From Asticcacaulis sp. AC460 (GTDB taxonomy: Bacteria > Pseudomonadota > Alphaproteobacteria > Caulobacterales > Caulobacteraceae): a stretch of 64,000 bases of DNA. The position numbers were made by a program, and so were the translations under genes. The stretch is from contig NZ_AWGD01000031.1 of the NCBI RefSeq assembly GCF_000495795.1, forward strand, positions 172,326-236,325, given 5' to 3'. This document shows, in pieces, positions 9,469 through 18,220 of the stretch (position 1 is its first letter; each line of letters begins with the position of its first letter). The notes beneath the pieces are model-generated. The model did no database searches, was not told the origin of the DNA, and worked only from the letters and a program-made list of their open reading frames with translations.

Positions 9469-9867
9469 CTACTTTAGGGCCGGTTCATGCGACCAAGGCT
9501 CGAGTTCGATCGCAATATGGCTCGCCGTCATGAAACCTTGAACGCCCCAGGCTCCGTCCAAATCGAGTCGGTACACATCACCGGTCTTAGTGATTTCCAG
9601 GCCCATCAAGGCGTTCTGGTGGTTCCAGCCTTCAAGTTCGACGTCCTGGACGCCGGATAAGGTGAAGGTCACAAGACAGTGCAGGTCCAGGCGAAAATAG
9701 CCCTTCTCGTCCGTGTCGGCGTTCATTCGGAACGCACGGAGGCGAATAACGGAAGGCAACGGATCGCGACGCAGGTCGATGCTGACGACTTCGGAATCGT
9801 GGAACCCGGGCACATGCCCAAACCATTGAACAACCGGCGTCCAGTCAATTTCGTTCGTTTCTGTCAC
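9469..9867 (-). CDS. Imm50-like immunity-type protein
   Basis: A 132-residue protein with VVQWFGHVPGFHDSEV near the N-terminus, the typical opening of the Imm50 family (a WFG...FHDSE motif), and a beta-rich body. Imm50 proteins are found next to polymorphic toxins, but many are solitary and of unknown role; no toxin gene is next to it here. A truncated relative with a nearly identical DNA segment lies at 12260-12457. About 130 bases separate its end from the restriction gene, which runs towards it. Confidence 0.65.
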   Translation of the reverse strand: MTETNEIDWTPVVQWFGHVPGFHDSEVVSIDLRRDPLPSVIRLRAFRMNADTDEKGYFRLDLHCLVTFTLSGVQDVELEGWNHQNALMGLEITKTGDVYRLDLDGAWGVQGFMTASHIAIELEPWSHEPALK

Positions 9868-10118
9868 GCGGTTCCCTATGTCCGTTTTCCCAAATGATAC
9901 CCACGCTCGCGAAAGCTATACTTTCGCTGCGCTTGCGCCGTAAACGGGATGGCAAATAAAGGTCAAGCCGAATTATGGTTGGCCTGAGACTTCGATGGTA
10001 CCAAGACGTTTCCATCTCCGCAATTGGCGCCAGGAGGCTCAATACTGGTGCAAACGTGCATGGCAGGCTATTCATGCGCAGACGCGCACATTGATTGCAG
10101 CCACATGGGCAGTGTTTG

Positions 10119-10580
10119 ATGAAGGTAAAGTCTTTCAGCGATTGGATCGTGGCCGCTCTCTATTGGCCGGTTGTAATCGCCGCGACTGCGGAGGTTGTGG
10201 GACTGCCGGTATGGCTCCTGTCCAACGGGCCTGATCGAGACCTTCTTTGGCTGGCGGTCAAGGGGCAGTTCGGTCTCGCCGCGATCCTGTTTGTACTGGC
10301 TTTATGCGACGGTGAAACACGTCGCGCCGTCAACCGCAATAATGCCATAGCTCACAGCGAGCGAAAGTCGCTCCCATGGTGGCGACACATCTTCCACCGC
10401 ATCGGAGACCGCCGACTGCAGATATGCGCATTCAGCCTCTGGTGCGTTGTCATTATCACCATGTTTGTCAGGGATGAGGTTTATCGGACCTTGGCAGGCA
10501 GTGGCTTTTTCGTAACTCTTTTGATGATCCTGCTTACCCTCAAGTACCATCTGCCCGACGAGGACACGCAGCCAGTATAG
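10119..10580 (+). CDS. Small predicted membrane protein, unknown function
   Basis: 153 residues with about four hydrophobic segments (WIVAALYWPVVIAA, WLAVKGQFGLAAILFVLAL, ICAFSLWCVVIITMFV, FFVTLLMILLTL) separated by basic loops. The start at 10119 is preferred over 10095 because the protein then begins MKVKSFSDW just ahead of the first segment. I do not recognise a family. It faces a convergent gene cluster and has no obvious operon partner. The 9868-10118 interval before it shows nothing convincing. Confidence 0.5.
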   Translation: MKVKSFSDWIVAALYWPVVIAATAEVVGLPVWLLSNGPDRDLLWLAVKGQFGLAAILFVLALCDGETRRAVNRNNAIAHSERKSLPWWRHIFHRIGDRRLQICAFSLWCVVIITMFVRDEVYRTLAGSGFFVTLLMILLTLKYHLPDEDTQPV

Positions 10581-10618
10581 CCGCGGCGCACGCGCGACAT
10601 TCTGGCCGGCCGTGACGG

Positions 10619-11050
10619 TCAGGCTTTGTTGGCCGAGGGCAAGGTCTTCCAGCCCCACGGATCGCCGGACCGGGTTATGTAGTGCGAAACGACATAGCCC
10701 CAGGGGACGGCGGCATAGATAATGACCACAAGGCCGCACGCGAAGGCCGTCTCAGCCGTGGCTTTGTCCATCGCTCCACTCAGCCACAGAGGTATGGCCA
10801 CCACAATCAGCCAGATCGTCTTCCAGACGATTTCCCAGAGCAGCAACGGCAGCATAAGGAGCGGATAGCGCAGGCCAAATGCGGACAAGGCGGTCAGCGC
10901 CCCCATCATGCAAATCACCACGCCTTCATTCATCCCCCACGCCTTGTCATGATGCAGGATCAGCGGCCAGATGTTCAGCCCCTGCGCCACGGTAATCAGA
11001 AGATAGATCGCCCGCAGCAGATACAGACGGAACCCGGACACATTGCTCAT
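10619..11050 (-). CDS. Four-helix integral membrane protein, last gene of the ArsR unit
   Basis: 143 residues with four strong transmembrane segments (roughly 9-29, 42-60, 63-88 and 100-122) and a tryptophan-rich tail ending SGDPWGWKTLP. No catalytic motif is visible. It follows the 85-residue coiled-coil protein by 53 bases on the same strand and is probably co-transcribed from the operator-bearing promoter near 12.1 kb. Function unknown; membrane partner of the regulator-controlled unit by inference. Confidence 0.65.
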   Translation of the reverse strand: MSNVSGFRLYLLRAIYLLITVAQGLNIWPLILHHDKAWGMNEGVVICMMGALTALSAFGLRYPLLMLPLLLWEIVWKTIWLIVVAIPLWLSGAMDKATAETAFACGLVVIIYAAVPWGYVVSHYITRSGDPWGWKTLPSANKA

Positions 11051-11103
11051 TATATTTCCCCTGGTACTTTCTTTGGGATTTGGATCGCCGCGACAAGCGG
11101 CGG

Positions 11104-11361
11104 TTATTCGACGTCTTTCAGGACCTTTTCGACCGCGGCCAGTTTCGTCTGGATCGCCGTCAGGGTATCGCCATAGGTCGAAAGTGTTTTCGCTGCGTCG
11201 GTCTGGGCAGCGATCGCCTGTGCCGCCAGCGCGCGATAGGCTTCATCCTGGGCAAGGCGAACACGCGCCTGAAGGATTTCGGAGACGTATTTCATAAAGA
11301 AAATTAGAACACCTGCCGCGGCGGGAAAGAAGAAGGCGGCATAAAAAACGTTTTCGGACAT
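11104..11361 (-). CDS. Small membrane-anchored coiled-coil protein
   Basis: 85 residues: one N-terminal hydrophobic segment (VFYAAFFFPAAAGVLIFFMKYV) followed by an alanine-rich heptad-like helix (residues about 28-84) containing TAIQTKLAAVEKVLKDVE. It lies 8 bases after the ArsR-family gene. Family not recognised; the form suggests a scaffold or subunit of a membrane complex. Confidence 0.6.
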   Translation of the reverse strand: MSENVFYAAFFFPAAAGVLIFFMKYVSEILQARVRLAQDEAYRALAAQAIAAQTDAAKTLSTYGDTLTAIQTKLAAVEKVLKDVE

Positions 11362-11369
11362 GGGAACCT

Positions 11370-11708
11370 CTAGGTTTCGGAATTGGATGTAAGGGAAAGC
11401 GCGGCCTGAGCTATTGTCTGCGGCGTTAGGACGAGGGCAAAATCGGTGACTTCGTAGTAGTTCAGCGCCTTGCCATCGCTCGACAGCTCAAGCTTGCTGG
11501 TGATCAGGCCGCTGCTTTCCAGTTTTTGGAGATGGAGGTGCATCAAGGGCCGGCTGATGCCGGCGTCCCGCGCCATCTGGCTGACGAAGTTTCGCCCGCC
11601 GGACGCCAGCGCCGCGATGATGCGCAACCGATGCGGATTGGCGAGCGCCGCCAGGGCTGCGAGTACCTGATCGCCATCAAGGACAGGCTTGTTTTCCGGC
11701 ACAGGCAC
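11370..11708 (-). CDS. ArsR-family winged-helix transcriptional regulator
   Basis: 112 residues. The winged-helix core runs LAALANPHRLRIIAALASG (helix 1-2), FVSQMARDAGISRPLMHLHLQKLE (recognition helix) and LITSKLELSSDGKALNYYEV (wing). No metal-binding CxC pair is seen, so the signal is probably not a metal. It starts with GTG whose first base is the last base of the upstream TAG stop. The perfect inverted repeat at 12132-12159, upstream of the unit, is its likely operator, giving autoregulation. Confidence 0.85.
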   Translation of the reverse strand: MPVPENKPVLDGDQVLAALAALANPHRLRIIAALASGGRNFVSQMARDAGISRPLMHLHLQKLESSGLITSKLELSSDGKALNYYEVTDFALVLTPQTIAQAALSLTSNSET

Positions 11709-12037
11709 TATTTCACCACCATCGGCGGAAGGGCTTTGAGATCGACCTCCATGGCCGCCAGCTTCTCATCGGTGATGTAACCCTTCGAGTGCTTCTGGAT
11801 TTGCCGCAGTGTCATCCCCCGCGCCATCCATAGCTGGCCGCTGTTGGCCACATACGGCAGATGCCTGACAAAGATCGCCTTGGCGGCCGGATTATCCAGC
11901 AACTGCCCGATCTTCGTGGTCTCAACGGACCATGCGACGGCTTTTACCGTTGCGGCGGCGATCGCCGGAGCGACCGGCAGCAGGACCGGAACGGACGTCA
12001 GCACAAGGGCAATCGAGAAGAGGGCTCGGCGTTTCAT
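11708..12037 (-). CDS. Small secreted protein, first gene of the ArsR unit
   Basis: 109 residues with a signal peptide MKRRALFSIALVLTSVPVLL...AIAAA, cleaved around residue 30. The mature part holds TTKIGQLLDNPAAKAIFVRHLP, then TLRQIQKHSKGYITDEKLAAMEVDLKAL. This pattern resembles a small C-terminal module that I recall from alphaproteobacterial hydrolases (a LLxNPAAKAVxxKHLP helix followed by a (T)LxxIQ...DxKLAAID repeat), here standing alone. The start at 12037 is chosen over 12157 because it gives a proper signal peptide and leaves the operator outside the gene. Periplasmic role unknown. Confidence 0.7.
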   Translation of the reverse strand: MKRRALFSIALVLTSVPVLLPVAPAIAAATVKAVAWSVETTKIGQLLDNPAAKAIFVRHLPYVANSGQLWMARGMTLRQIQKHSKGYITDEKLAAMEVDLKALPPMVVK

Positions 12038-12131
12038 GAGGCTTCTACCTGTGAATGTCTGAGACGCTGTGCTGTGTGTTTGCGGCCCACAGCGCCACGG
12101 CGCGTCAGCCCTCACGACACACAACAAGTTG

Positions 12132-12159
12132 TCATGTGTAAGAAATATCTTACACATGA
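12132..12159. promoter_or_regulatory. Perfect 12-bp inverted repeat, probable ArsR-family operator
   Basis: TCATGTGTAAGA (12132-12143), spacer AATA, TCTTACACATGA (12148-12159). All 12 arm positions pair. It lies about 95 bases upstream of the first gene of the ArsR-containing unit, the length and symmetry expected for a winged-helix dimer site. No T-run follows, so a terminator is unlikely. Confidence 0.7.
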
Positions 12160-12259
12160 AAGCCTGTCAATAGACATTCCGTCTCGTGACAACGAGCGGT
12201 CGCAAAAAGTGGCAGAGCCACGATCCGGCATTTTCGCAGGGCGATGGACCTTCGCAAAT

Positions 12260-12457
12260 TTATGTAGCGGCAATCTTACCAGAGGCCTTATCCGGCAACG
12301 GTTCGAGCACTATCGAAATATGACTGGCGGTTATGATGCCATCAACGCCGTAGGCCCCCTCCATACTGAGTTGGTGGGCGTCACTGACCTTCGGGATTTC
12401 CAAGCCCATCAGGGCATTCTGGTGGTTCCAGCCTTCAAGTTCGACCTCCCGAACGCC
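12260..12457 (-). pseudogene. C-terminal remnant of a second Imm50-like gene
   Basis: Reading the minus strand gives VEVELEGWNHQNALMGLEI-like residues continuing to a TAA stop at 12260-12262 (the frame reads VREVELEGWNHQNALMGLEI), which matches the C-terminal half of the intact protein at 9469-9867 (VELEGWNHQNALMGLEI, GVQGFMTASHI against GVDGIITASHI). An in-frame TAG at 12458-12460 closes the frame upstream and the N-terminal half is absent. The DNA around 12393-12445 is nearly identical to 9592-9644. Confidence 0.8.
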
Positions 12458-12480
12458 CTAATAGCCGAGCCCATGTTTCT

Positions 12481-13536
12481 TCACTTCATCTCGTAGAGCC
12501 GGGCATTGTCGATCTTCAGCTTCGGCAGTTCGGCTAAAACGGCTATCCGGGCGGTAGCGACATCGGGCACGATGCAAAAGATTTCCATGCTGCCGGAACC
12601 GGTCGATCCTCCGTCGACATGACCGAGACCAAGCCACCCAAGGCAATTGTCGAAGTAGGTTTGAAGCTTGTGACGGACATCGATGTCATCTTCGGCGCCG
12701 AAGCCGTCGATCGGCAACTCGATAACCAGTTGTCGATGGCGGGAGCGCGGCAGGGATGAAAATCCGGCCTGGCGCGCTCGGCGCTTTATGGCCTCCACGA
12801 TTTTGTTTCCGGCCGTCAGGCTGTCGTAGTGATGAAGCAGGCTATCCCCTTCATGGCCGCACACGCCCCAATGTTCCGTAAGCTCACCGTCATGGGCCCA
12901 GGCTTCTTGATAGTGCAAGGCTTCGCCGTCGCGACGATACAGCTTGAAGGGACGCGGGCTTTCCGGCTCCCGTTTGGGCAGGCTTGCCGCGACGGCGGCG
13001 ACGTTCTGCGGCAGCACCAGGATCGCGTCGGTCGACACGGCGAGGCCGATTGGCGGCTCTACGTCGAAGGCGATGGCCGGCCTGAGGCTGTCCTCGCTAT
13101 ACATCAGCTTCACCGGCTTCAGAGGCTTCAGATTGTCGGGCGGTGATCCAGAAACCGTCTCCTCCAGATGGTCGATCAGGCCCAGAATGGCTGTGCGCTC
13201 CGCCTCAGGCAGGCGCGTCTTCGCCACGCGTCCGATGGCGTCTTTCATGGCCGCAGCATAGCTCTGCGTTCGATGGTGCCAGTCCGGAACGACCCATCGA
13301 TCGTAGTCGGCATTGGCGGCTATATAATATGTGCCCGTCGGTTTGTCATAGCTACCACGCCCGGGGTGCTGATCGCCTGCCAAAGGATTGCTGAGGCGAA
13401 TGGAGACGACAAGGTTTCCGATGCGGCTGAGGCGAGTTGGCGCGTTGGCTGAGGCGTCGCCAAAGGCCTGTTCGACTTGGTCGAGCGCATCCCTCGTGTC
13501 GGGAAAGTAGGTGAAATTTCTTATGTCCAGCATCAT
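12481..13536 (-). CDS. Protein of unknown function with a WGR-like middle region
   Basis: 351 residues, no signal peptide. The middle (about 205-265) reads LYRRDGEALHYQEAW and ELTEHWGVCGHEGD, close in pattern to WGR-type domains (a YQEAW strand then HWGxxG). The C-terminal 90 residues (RQLVIELPIDGFGAEDDIDVR ... LGWLGLGHVDGGSTGSGSMEIFCIV) look like a separate alpha/beta module of the sort seen in immunity-type proteins. Two adjacent ATG codons exist; the second has better spacing to GGGGGA. The broken Imm50 copy lies just downstream. Function not assigned. Confidence 0.65.
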   Translation of the reverse strand: MMLDIRNFTYFPDTRDALDQVEQAFGDASANAPTRLSRIGNLVVSIRLSNPLAGDQHPGRGSYDKPTGTYYIAANADYDRWVVPDWHHRTQSYAAAMKDAIGRVAKTRLPEAERTAILGLIDHLEETVSGSPPDNLKPLKPVKLMYSEDSLRPAIAFDVEPPIGLAVSTDAILVLPQNVAAVAASLPKREPESPRPFKLYRRDGEALHYQEAWAHDGELTEHWGVCGHEGDSLLHHYDSLTAGNKIVEAIKRRARQAGFSSLPRSRHRQLVIELPIDGFGAEDDIDVRHKLQTYFDNCLGWLGLGHVDGGSTGSGSMEIFCIVPDVATARIAVLAELPKLKIDNARLYEMK

Positions 13537-13611
13537 TCCCCCTTTGGCAGCATGACCGAGCGTTCACCCATAAACGAGGCGAGCCAAGACAGGTCAAGCC
13601 AAACTTAAGAA

Positions 13612-13688
13612 GACCCCTCCGTCTCGACGCGTTTCGGCCCATAAGGGGCCTCACTTGCTCGCCACCTCCCCATCTTCGATAGGGAGGA
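13612..13688. repeat. Dispersed CCCCTCC/GGGAGGAG palindromic intergenic repeat
   Basis: CCCCTCCGTCTCGACG ... CACCTCCCCATCTTCGATAGGGAGGAG, a diverged member of the family described at 3743. It fills most of the gap between two minus-strand genes. Confidence 0.5.
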
Positions 13689-13749
13689 GAAGAAAGAAAA
13701 GCCATTCGCGCTAACGGTTAAAGGCCAATGCCGTTTGTATAGTACGGGC

Positions 13750-14565
13750 CTAATTTAGCGGCGAGTAGTCCGTCGGTCTCATCTCGACCGAAACAACGCC
13801 GCCGGTGGCGGTGAGGATCGGGCCGTCCACCTGGCTGTCGGCGGCGACCTTCTTCCATGCCTCGTCAGCGCCAAAGGCGGCCCAGGCCGCGTTGCGCGCG
13901 GCCTTGTCGGGGTAGGCCATCAGGTAGACCAGCTTGTTGTCCATAGCCGGCTGGTCAGCGGTCGGGCGCCAGTAGAGCATGTTGGTCATGCCGTGTTTCG
14001 CGAAGAGGCCCAGCGTATGGTCGCGGAAGCGGGTGTGGAGATTTTCCAGCTTGCCGGGATTGGTGGTGTAGGTCCGTAGCTCGAAATAACGCGGTGGCGC
14101 GGCCGAGGTGAGGTCGAGGGCCGGAGAGTAGTCGGTCGGCACCAGGAACAGGCTTTCGATTTTGCTCGTGAGCGCGCCGTGGGCCTCGCTGGCGCCGCGC
14201 ACTTCGCTCCATTCGGGGGCGGTGGCGAAGGCGCTCCATGCGGCGTCGCGCGCGGCGCGGTCCTTGTAGCCCATGAGATAGATAAGGCGGTGGTCGTCGG
14301 GATTTTCGGGATGGAAGAAGGCGATCGGCGTCATGCCGTGCTTGCGGAAAAGCCCGATCGTGTGATCGCGGAAGCGGGCGTCGAGCTCGGACATCTTGCC
14401 GTCGGCGGCCGTGTAGATGCGAAGTTCGTACAGGCCGACCTGAGGCGACGGGACGCTCTCACCGCGGGTGGCGCAGGCGGCAAAAAGGGCGATGGCCGCG
14501 ACGATAATGATGGCGGCGGCGTGGCGCACGAAACGACCGCGACGTGGTTGGGTAAGGGACGTCAT
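13750..14565 (-). CDS. Tandem NIPSNAP-domain lipoprotein
   Basis: 271 residues. A hydrophobic segment (AAAIIIVAAIALFAAC) ends in a lipobox-like FAAC, so lipidation is likely. Two NIPSNAP (dimeric alpha-beta barrel) domains follow: YELRIYTAADGKMSELDARFRDHTIGLFRKHGM and YFELRTYTTNPGKLENLHTRFRDHTLGLFAKHGM, each ending with a KxxYLMxYxDxxAR segment. The start at 14565 has AGGTGG just upstream; 14589 is possible. NIPSNAP proteins have no firmly established enzymatic role in bacteria. Confidence 0.85.
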   Translation of the reverse strand: MTSLTQPRRGRFVRHAAAIIIVAAIALFAACATRGESVPSPQVGLYELRIYTAADGKMSELDARFRDHTIGLFRKHGMTPIAFFHPENPDDHRLIYLMGYKDRAARDAAWSAFATAPEWSEVRGASEAHGALTSKIESLFLVPTDYSPALDLTSAAPPRYFELRTYTTNPGKLENLHTRFRDHTLGLFAKHGMTNMLYWRPTADQPAMDNKLVYLMAYPDKAARNAAWAAFGADEAWKKVAADSQVDGPILTATGGVVSVEMRPTDYSPLN

Positions 14566-14662
14566 TTCCACCTGTCTTTCGGCCCGCATATGGGCCTTTG
14601 GTGGCCTGGACCGTCATCAGGGTTTCTAACGCAAAACCTGCACGCCGCATACAGGCTCGGTA

Positions 14663-14992
14663 TCAGGCTGCAAAACGACCGGAATGTTCCGCCTCAAGGT
14701 CGGACGACAGCAGAATGATCAGGAAATTATCGCGCCGTGACGCCAGGTCCAACACCCGGGCCAGCCGCGAAACGACATCCTTGAGATCCGCGTATCCGAA
14801 GATATAGGCCATCAGGTTGAATTCAACATACCCGGTAAGCATTTCGATGCGGCGGCCGGAAAAGAAGCTGGGCCAGGTGGCGCGGCTGATGTCCACGAAA
14901 ACCTGCGTGATGGCCGGATACGGGGCGCGCTCCGCGTCCAGGTCCGCCAGCAGCTGGGCAATAAGATTCTTTGTCACGGCATTCACCTGCAC
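14663..14992 (-). CDS. Conserved-looking hypothetical protein, 109 residues
   Basis: Mostly helical, no signal peptide and no membrane segment beyond a weak one (NFLIILLSS). Contains VFVDISRATWPSFFSGRRIEML and VEFNLMAYIFGYADL. No family recognised. It lies between the NIPSNAP gene (same strand) and a divergent LuxR-type regulator. Codon use is normal for the region. Confidence 0.45.
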   Translation of the reverse strand: MQVNAVTKNLIAQLLADLDAERAPYPAITQVFVDISRATWPSFFSGRRIEMLTGYVEFNLMAYIFGYADLKDVVSRLARVLDLASRRDNFLIILLSSDLEAEHSGRFAA

Positions 14993-15287
14993 GGTAAAAC
15001 AGAGTTAGGCCGGTGCAAGATTGGCGCCGGCGGTCAAGGATGATTTGCGCGAAAGATGGGCGGACAAAAACCCGTCAGCCGTCGCATCGCAGCCAGTTAC
15101 CCTAAAATGGAGGCGCTTTATTACCAGGAACTTAAGAGATTCTTACGGTGCGGTCGTGATCGGTGTTCGCGGGCCACGATTTTGCAATTTGCCCTGTCAC
15201 AAGGTAGAGCTGACCGCGTCTGTTTCCAGTCTGGCGCAAGATGCGTTTTGGCAGTATCAAAACCCCGTTCCAGATTGTTGTTTTGAC

Positions 15288-15330
15288 GCGCAATTTTCCG
15301 AAAAGTGCTGCACACTTTATCGGATTGCGC
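15288..15330. repeat. Dispersed GCGCAwT...AAAAGTG...CACTTTT...ATTGCGC palindrome (copy A)
   Basis: An imperfect palindrome from GCGCAAT to ATTGCGC, preceded by TTGTTTTGACGCGC. Close relatives lie at 22604-22647 and 35459-35513. The 14993-15349 gap has no other feature that I can support. Confidence 0.6.
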
Positions 15331-15349
15331 TTTAGAGAGTCTGCCCAAT

Positions 15350-16093
15350 ATGCCGTCCTATGTTCGTACCCGCCTGCTGGCTGCGCGTGAATTTGCCATC
15401 GAGGAACTGGCCGAACTTCGGATGCATCATCCGGCCTATGACCAGGCGATCATCGAAAGCCTGCGCAAGATCATTCCGTTCGACTATTTCTTCTTCAGCG
15501 GGGTCGATCTCGACAATTGCCACACCGGCGCCAACATGGTGCTCATGAGCGACATGCCTGCGGCCGGGATCGCCGCCTATCACGCCTCCGGCCTGGTGCG
15601 CGCCGACCCGCTGCTGACCCTTGTGACCGCGGACAGGCCCGACCTGTCGTGGTTCGATGTGCCGGCGGATGTGAAGGCACGACCGGAGGTTCGCGCCTTG
15701 ATGCGGTTGCTGGACGACCATCATATTCCGCCGCGGGTTATATTTTCACAATGGAATGCCGCGGGGGAACTTTATGGGACCGCCGGATACGCCCGCGCGG
15801 CGGCGTTCTCCGAAGAGGAAATGACGATTCTGAGCTGGTTTTCCCGCAGGTTTCACCTGGATTTGTGTGAGCCGGTGCTGGATGGCTTCAATCAGCAGAT
15901 CGGGCTGACCTCCGGGGAGAAGGCCTGCCTGGACCTGGCCTCCCGCGGGCTGACGAGCGAAGAGATCGGCGAAAAGCTGGACCTCACGACCGAAACCGTG
16001 AACAGCTACATGAAGCTCATTACCCGCAAGCTGGGCGCGCGCAATCGCGGGCAGGCCATTGCCGATGCCTTGCGGCTGAACCTGATTCGATAG
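15350..16093 (+). CDS. LuxR-family transcriptional regulator
   Basis: 247 residues. The C-terminal 60 residues form a LuxR/FixJ-type helix-turn-helix (LTSGEKACLDLASRGLTSEEI, then LDLTTETVNSYMKLITRKL). The N-terminal 170 residues could be a ligand-binding PAS/GAF-like or autoinducer-type domain, but the conserved Trp/Tyr/Asp of AHL receptors is not clearly present, and no luxI-type gene is in the window. The start ATG at 15350 is preferred over an in-frame codon at 15305 that lies inside an intergenic repeat. Confidence 0.82.
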   Translation: MPSYVRTRLLAAREFAIEELAELRMHHPAYDQAIIESLRKIIPFDYFFFSGVDLDNCHTGANMVLMSDMPAAGIAAYHASGLVRADPLLTLVTADRPDLSWFDVPADVKARPEVRALMRLLDDHHIPPRVIFSQWNAAGELYGTAGYARAAAFSEEEMTILSWFSRRFHLDLCEPVLDGFNQQIGLTSGEKACLDLASRGLTSEEIGEKLDLTTETVNSYMKLITRKLGARNRGQAIADALRLNLIR

Positions 16094-16345
16094 GGCCCAG
16101 TTTACCGGCCGCAGGGTTTGCAGAATTTTACAATGCGCCGACGCAGATCGTAATTTATCCTGAATATATTCGCATTTGCAATTTTTGCACGCAGACATAC
16201 TTCGCTAAGCTTGCATTCACTATGCCCGTCAATGAATGTTACAACGGCGTAAGCATCAATTTACAAACGATTAGGAATTTACCCCCCATTTTCGAAGGCC
16301 GCGTTGGCAAGGCGCCGGCAGGGTTGAAAAAGGCGACGGGGCAAA

Positions 16346-18220
16346 ATGTTTCGATTTCTGGACGGCTTTAACGCGAGTTTGAGCGTTGTCACACGTATGC
16401 GCGTTCTCAGCGTCATCGTGCTGGTCCCCGTTTGTGTGACGGCGTGGTTCCTTATCCAGGCGCACATGGCGGTTATGACGTTTGCTTCCAGCGAGCTGAC
16501 GGGCACCGAAGCGCTGGTGCCACTGTGGAAGATGGTTGCGGCCGGCGCGACGGACGACTCCGTTCCGGCTTCGGACCTTGCGGCGCTGAAAAGTTTCGCG
16601 GACAAGCACGCCGATATAGCCGATGCCGGCGCGGTCTCCGAATTGGAAAACGCCAGTGGCCAGGCGCTCATGCAGGCTGGACACGACCTTATCCATCGGG
16701 TTGCCGACGGCTCCAATCTGACTCTCGATCCCGACCTCGACAGCTTTTACATGATGTACGTGCTGACGGCTAAGCTGCCCGACGTCATGATGGAAGGCTA
16801 CAAACTCCGTAGCGCCGCGCCAGGAACGTCCGGGGACAGCAGCGCATTCCACAGCGCCGTCGGCGAGGTCATGGAAGACGCGGAAAGGTCCTCCAAGGGC
16901 CGGATGTACGGCAAGCCCGACGCAGACTTCGAAGCAAAGCTGGCGGCGTTTGACGCGGCAGCCAAGGCGTTCGAGACCGATAAGGGCGACGAGGGCTGGA
17001 CGCGACTGGTCGCGGCTTCGGGCGAGCTTTTCGTCAGCGGCAACGCCGAACTCAGCGCTTTGTTGAACGCACGGATGGCGCGGACGAAAGCAACCATGTC
17101 GCTGCAACTCGGCTTTTCGTTCCTCGCCCTCCTGACGGCGGTGGGGCTTAGCCAGTTGATCGGCACCGGGCTGGCCAGGCGGCTGACCATTCTGTCCGGC
17201 CTGATGCAGAAGCTGACGCGCGGCGAGGACGTCGCGACCGTTCCCTTTCAGTCGGACCGGCATGAAACCGGCGTGATCGTACAGACGCTGTCGGCCTTCA
17301 AGGACACACTCGCCCAAACCGAACGGATGCGTTTGATCCAGCACGAAACCGAAGAGGCCGGTATCAATGCTCGACGTACCGCTATGTTGAACCTGGCTGA
17401 CGAATTCGAGCGGACGCTGGGAACGGTCGTCGAGCGTCTGGCGCTATCGGCTCAAAGTCTGACCGGTTCCGCAGGCGAGTTGACCAGCGACGCCGATACG
17501 ACGTCGCGTCGCAGCGCCGCGGCCGCGTTGCAACTGGAAGCCACCAGCATGAATGTTCAGTCGGTGGCTAGCGCGACCGAGGAAATGTCCGCATCTTCAC
17601 AAACCATTGCCGCGCAGGCGCACATCGCCGCAGAGGCTGCCGACGTCGCTGCCGGTGAGGCCGAAGCCGCCATGCGCGTGGTTGACGAAATGAAGGTGGC
17701 GGCGGACCGCATCGGGAGTGCCGTCAGTCTGATTTCTACCATCACTTCGCAGACCAATCTGCTGGCGCTTAATGCAACGATCGAAGCCGCCCGAGCCGGC
17801 GAGGCCGGACGGGGCTTTTCCATTGTGGCGGCCGAGGTCAAGGCTCTGGCCGCGCAAACTGCCCGTGCCACGCAGGAAATCAACCTCCAGGTCAAGGGCG
17901 TGCAGGACGCGACAGCCCACGCGGCGGAGGTCATGGTCATCGTGTCCGATGGCGTTCTGCGGCTAAAAGAGATTTCGCAGGGCATCCTGGATTCCGTCGG
18001 TCAGCAATCCGCCGCCGTCAACGAGATATCGCAATCGACCCAGGAGGTTGCAACCTCGACGCGGGACATCGCCGATACGGTCGGGGACTTGTCCAAAATC
18101 GCCGGGCATACCGGTTTGAAGGCCGGCGAGGCACTCAACGAAATTCACCGTCTGTCTTCGCAGATGCAGGATTTGCAAGGCGCAGCCGGTGGCTTCCTCA
18201 ACGGGATTCGCGCCGCATGA
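16346..18220 (+). CDS. Methyl-accepting chemotaxis protein
   Basis: 624 residues. One transmembrane helix near residues 17-38, a periplasmic domain of about 210 residues with a helical, nitrate/NIT-like look, a second helix near 252-273, a HAMP segment (GLARRLTILSGLMQKLTRGEDVATVPF), and a cytoplasmic signalling hairpin with the conserved tip NLLALNATIEAARAGEAGRG (about residues 472-491) followed by FSIVAAEVKALAAQTARAT. It ends in an ATGA overlap with an XRE-family regulator gene. No CheA/CheW gene is nearby. Ligand unknown. Confidence 0.93.
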   Translation: MFRFLDGFNASLSVVTRMRVLSVIVLVPVCVTAWFLIQAHMAVMTFASSELTGTEALVPLWKMVAAGATDDSVPASDLAALKSFADKHADIADAGAVSELENASGQALMQAGHDLIHRVADGSNLTLDPDLDSFYMMYVLTAKLPDVMMEGYKLRSAAPGTSGDSSAFHSAVGEVMEDAERSSKGRMYGKPDADFEAKLAAFDAAAKAFETDKGDEGWTRLVAASGELFVSGNAELSALLNARMARTKATMSLQLGFSFLALLTAVGLSQLIGTGLARRLTILSGLMQKLTRGEDVATVPFQSDRHETGVIVQTLSAFKDTLAQTERMRLIQHETEEAGINARRTAMLNLADEFERTLGTVVERLALSAQSLTGSAGELTSDADTTSRRSAAAALQLEATSMNVQSVASATEEMSASSQTIAAQAHIAAEAADVAAGEAEAAMRVVDEMKVAADRIGSAVSLISTITSQTNLLALNATIEAARAGEAGRGFSIVAAEVKALAAQTARATQEINLQVKGVQDATAHAAEVMVIVSDGVLRLKEISQGILDSVGQQSAAVNEISQSTQEVATSTRDIADTVGDLSKIAGHTGLKAGEALNEIHRLSSQMQDLQGAAGGFLNGIRAA

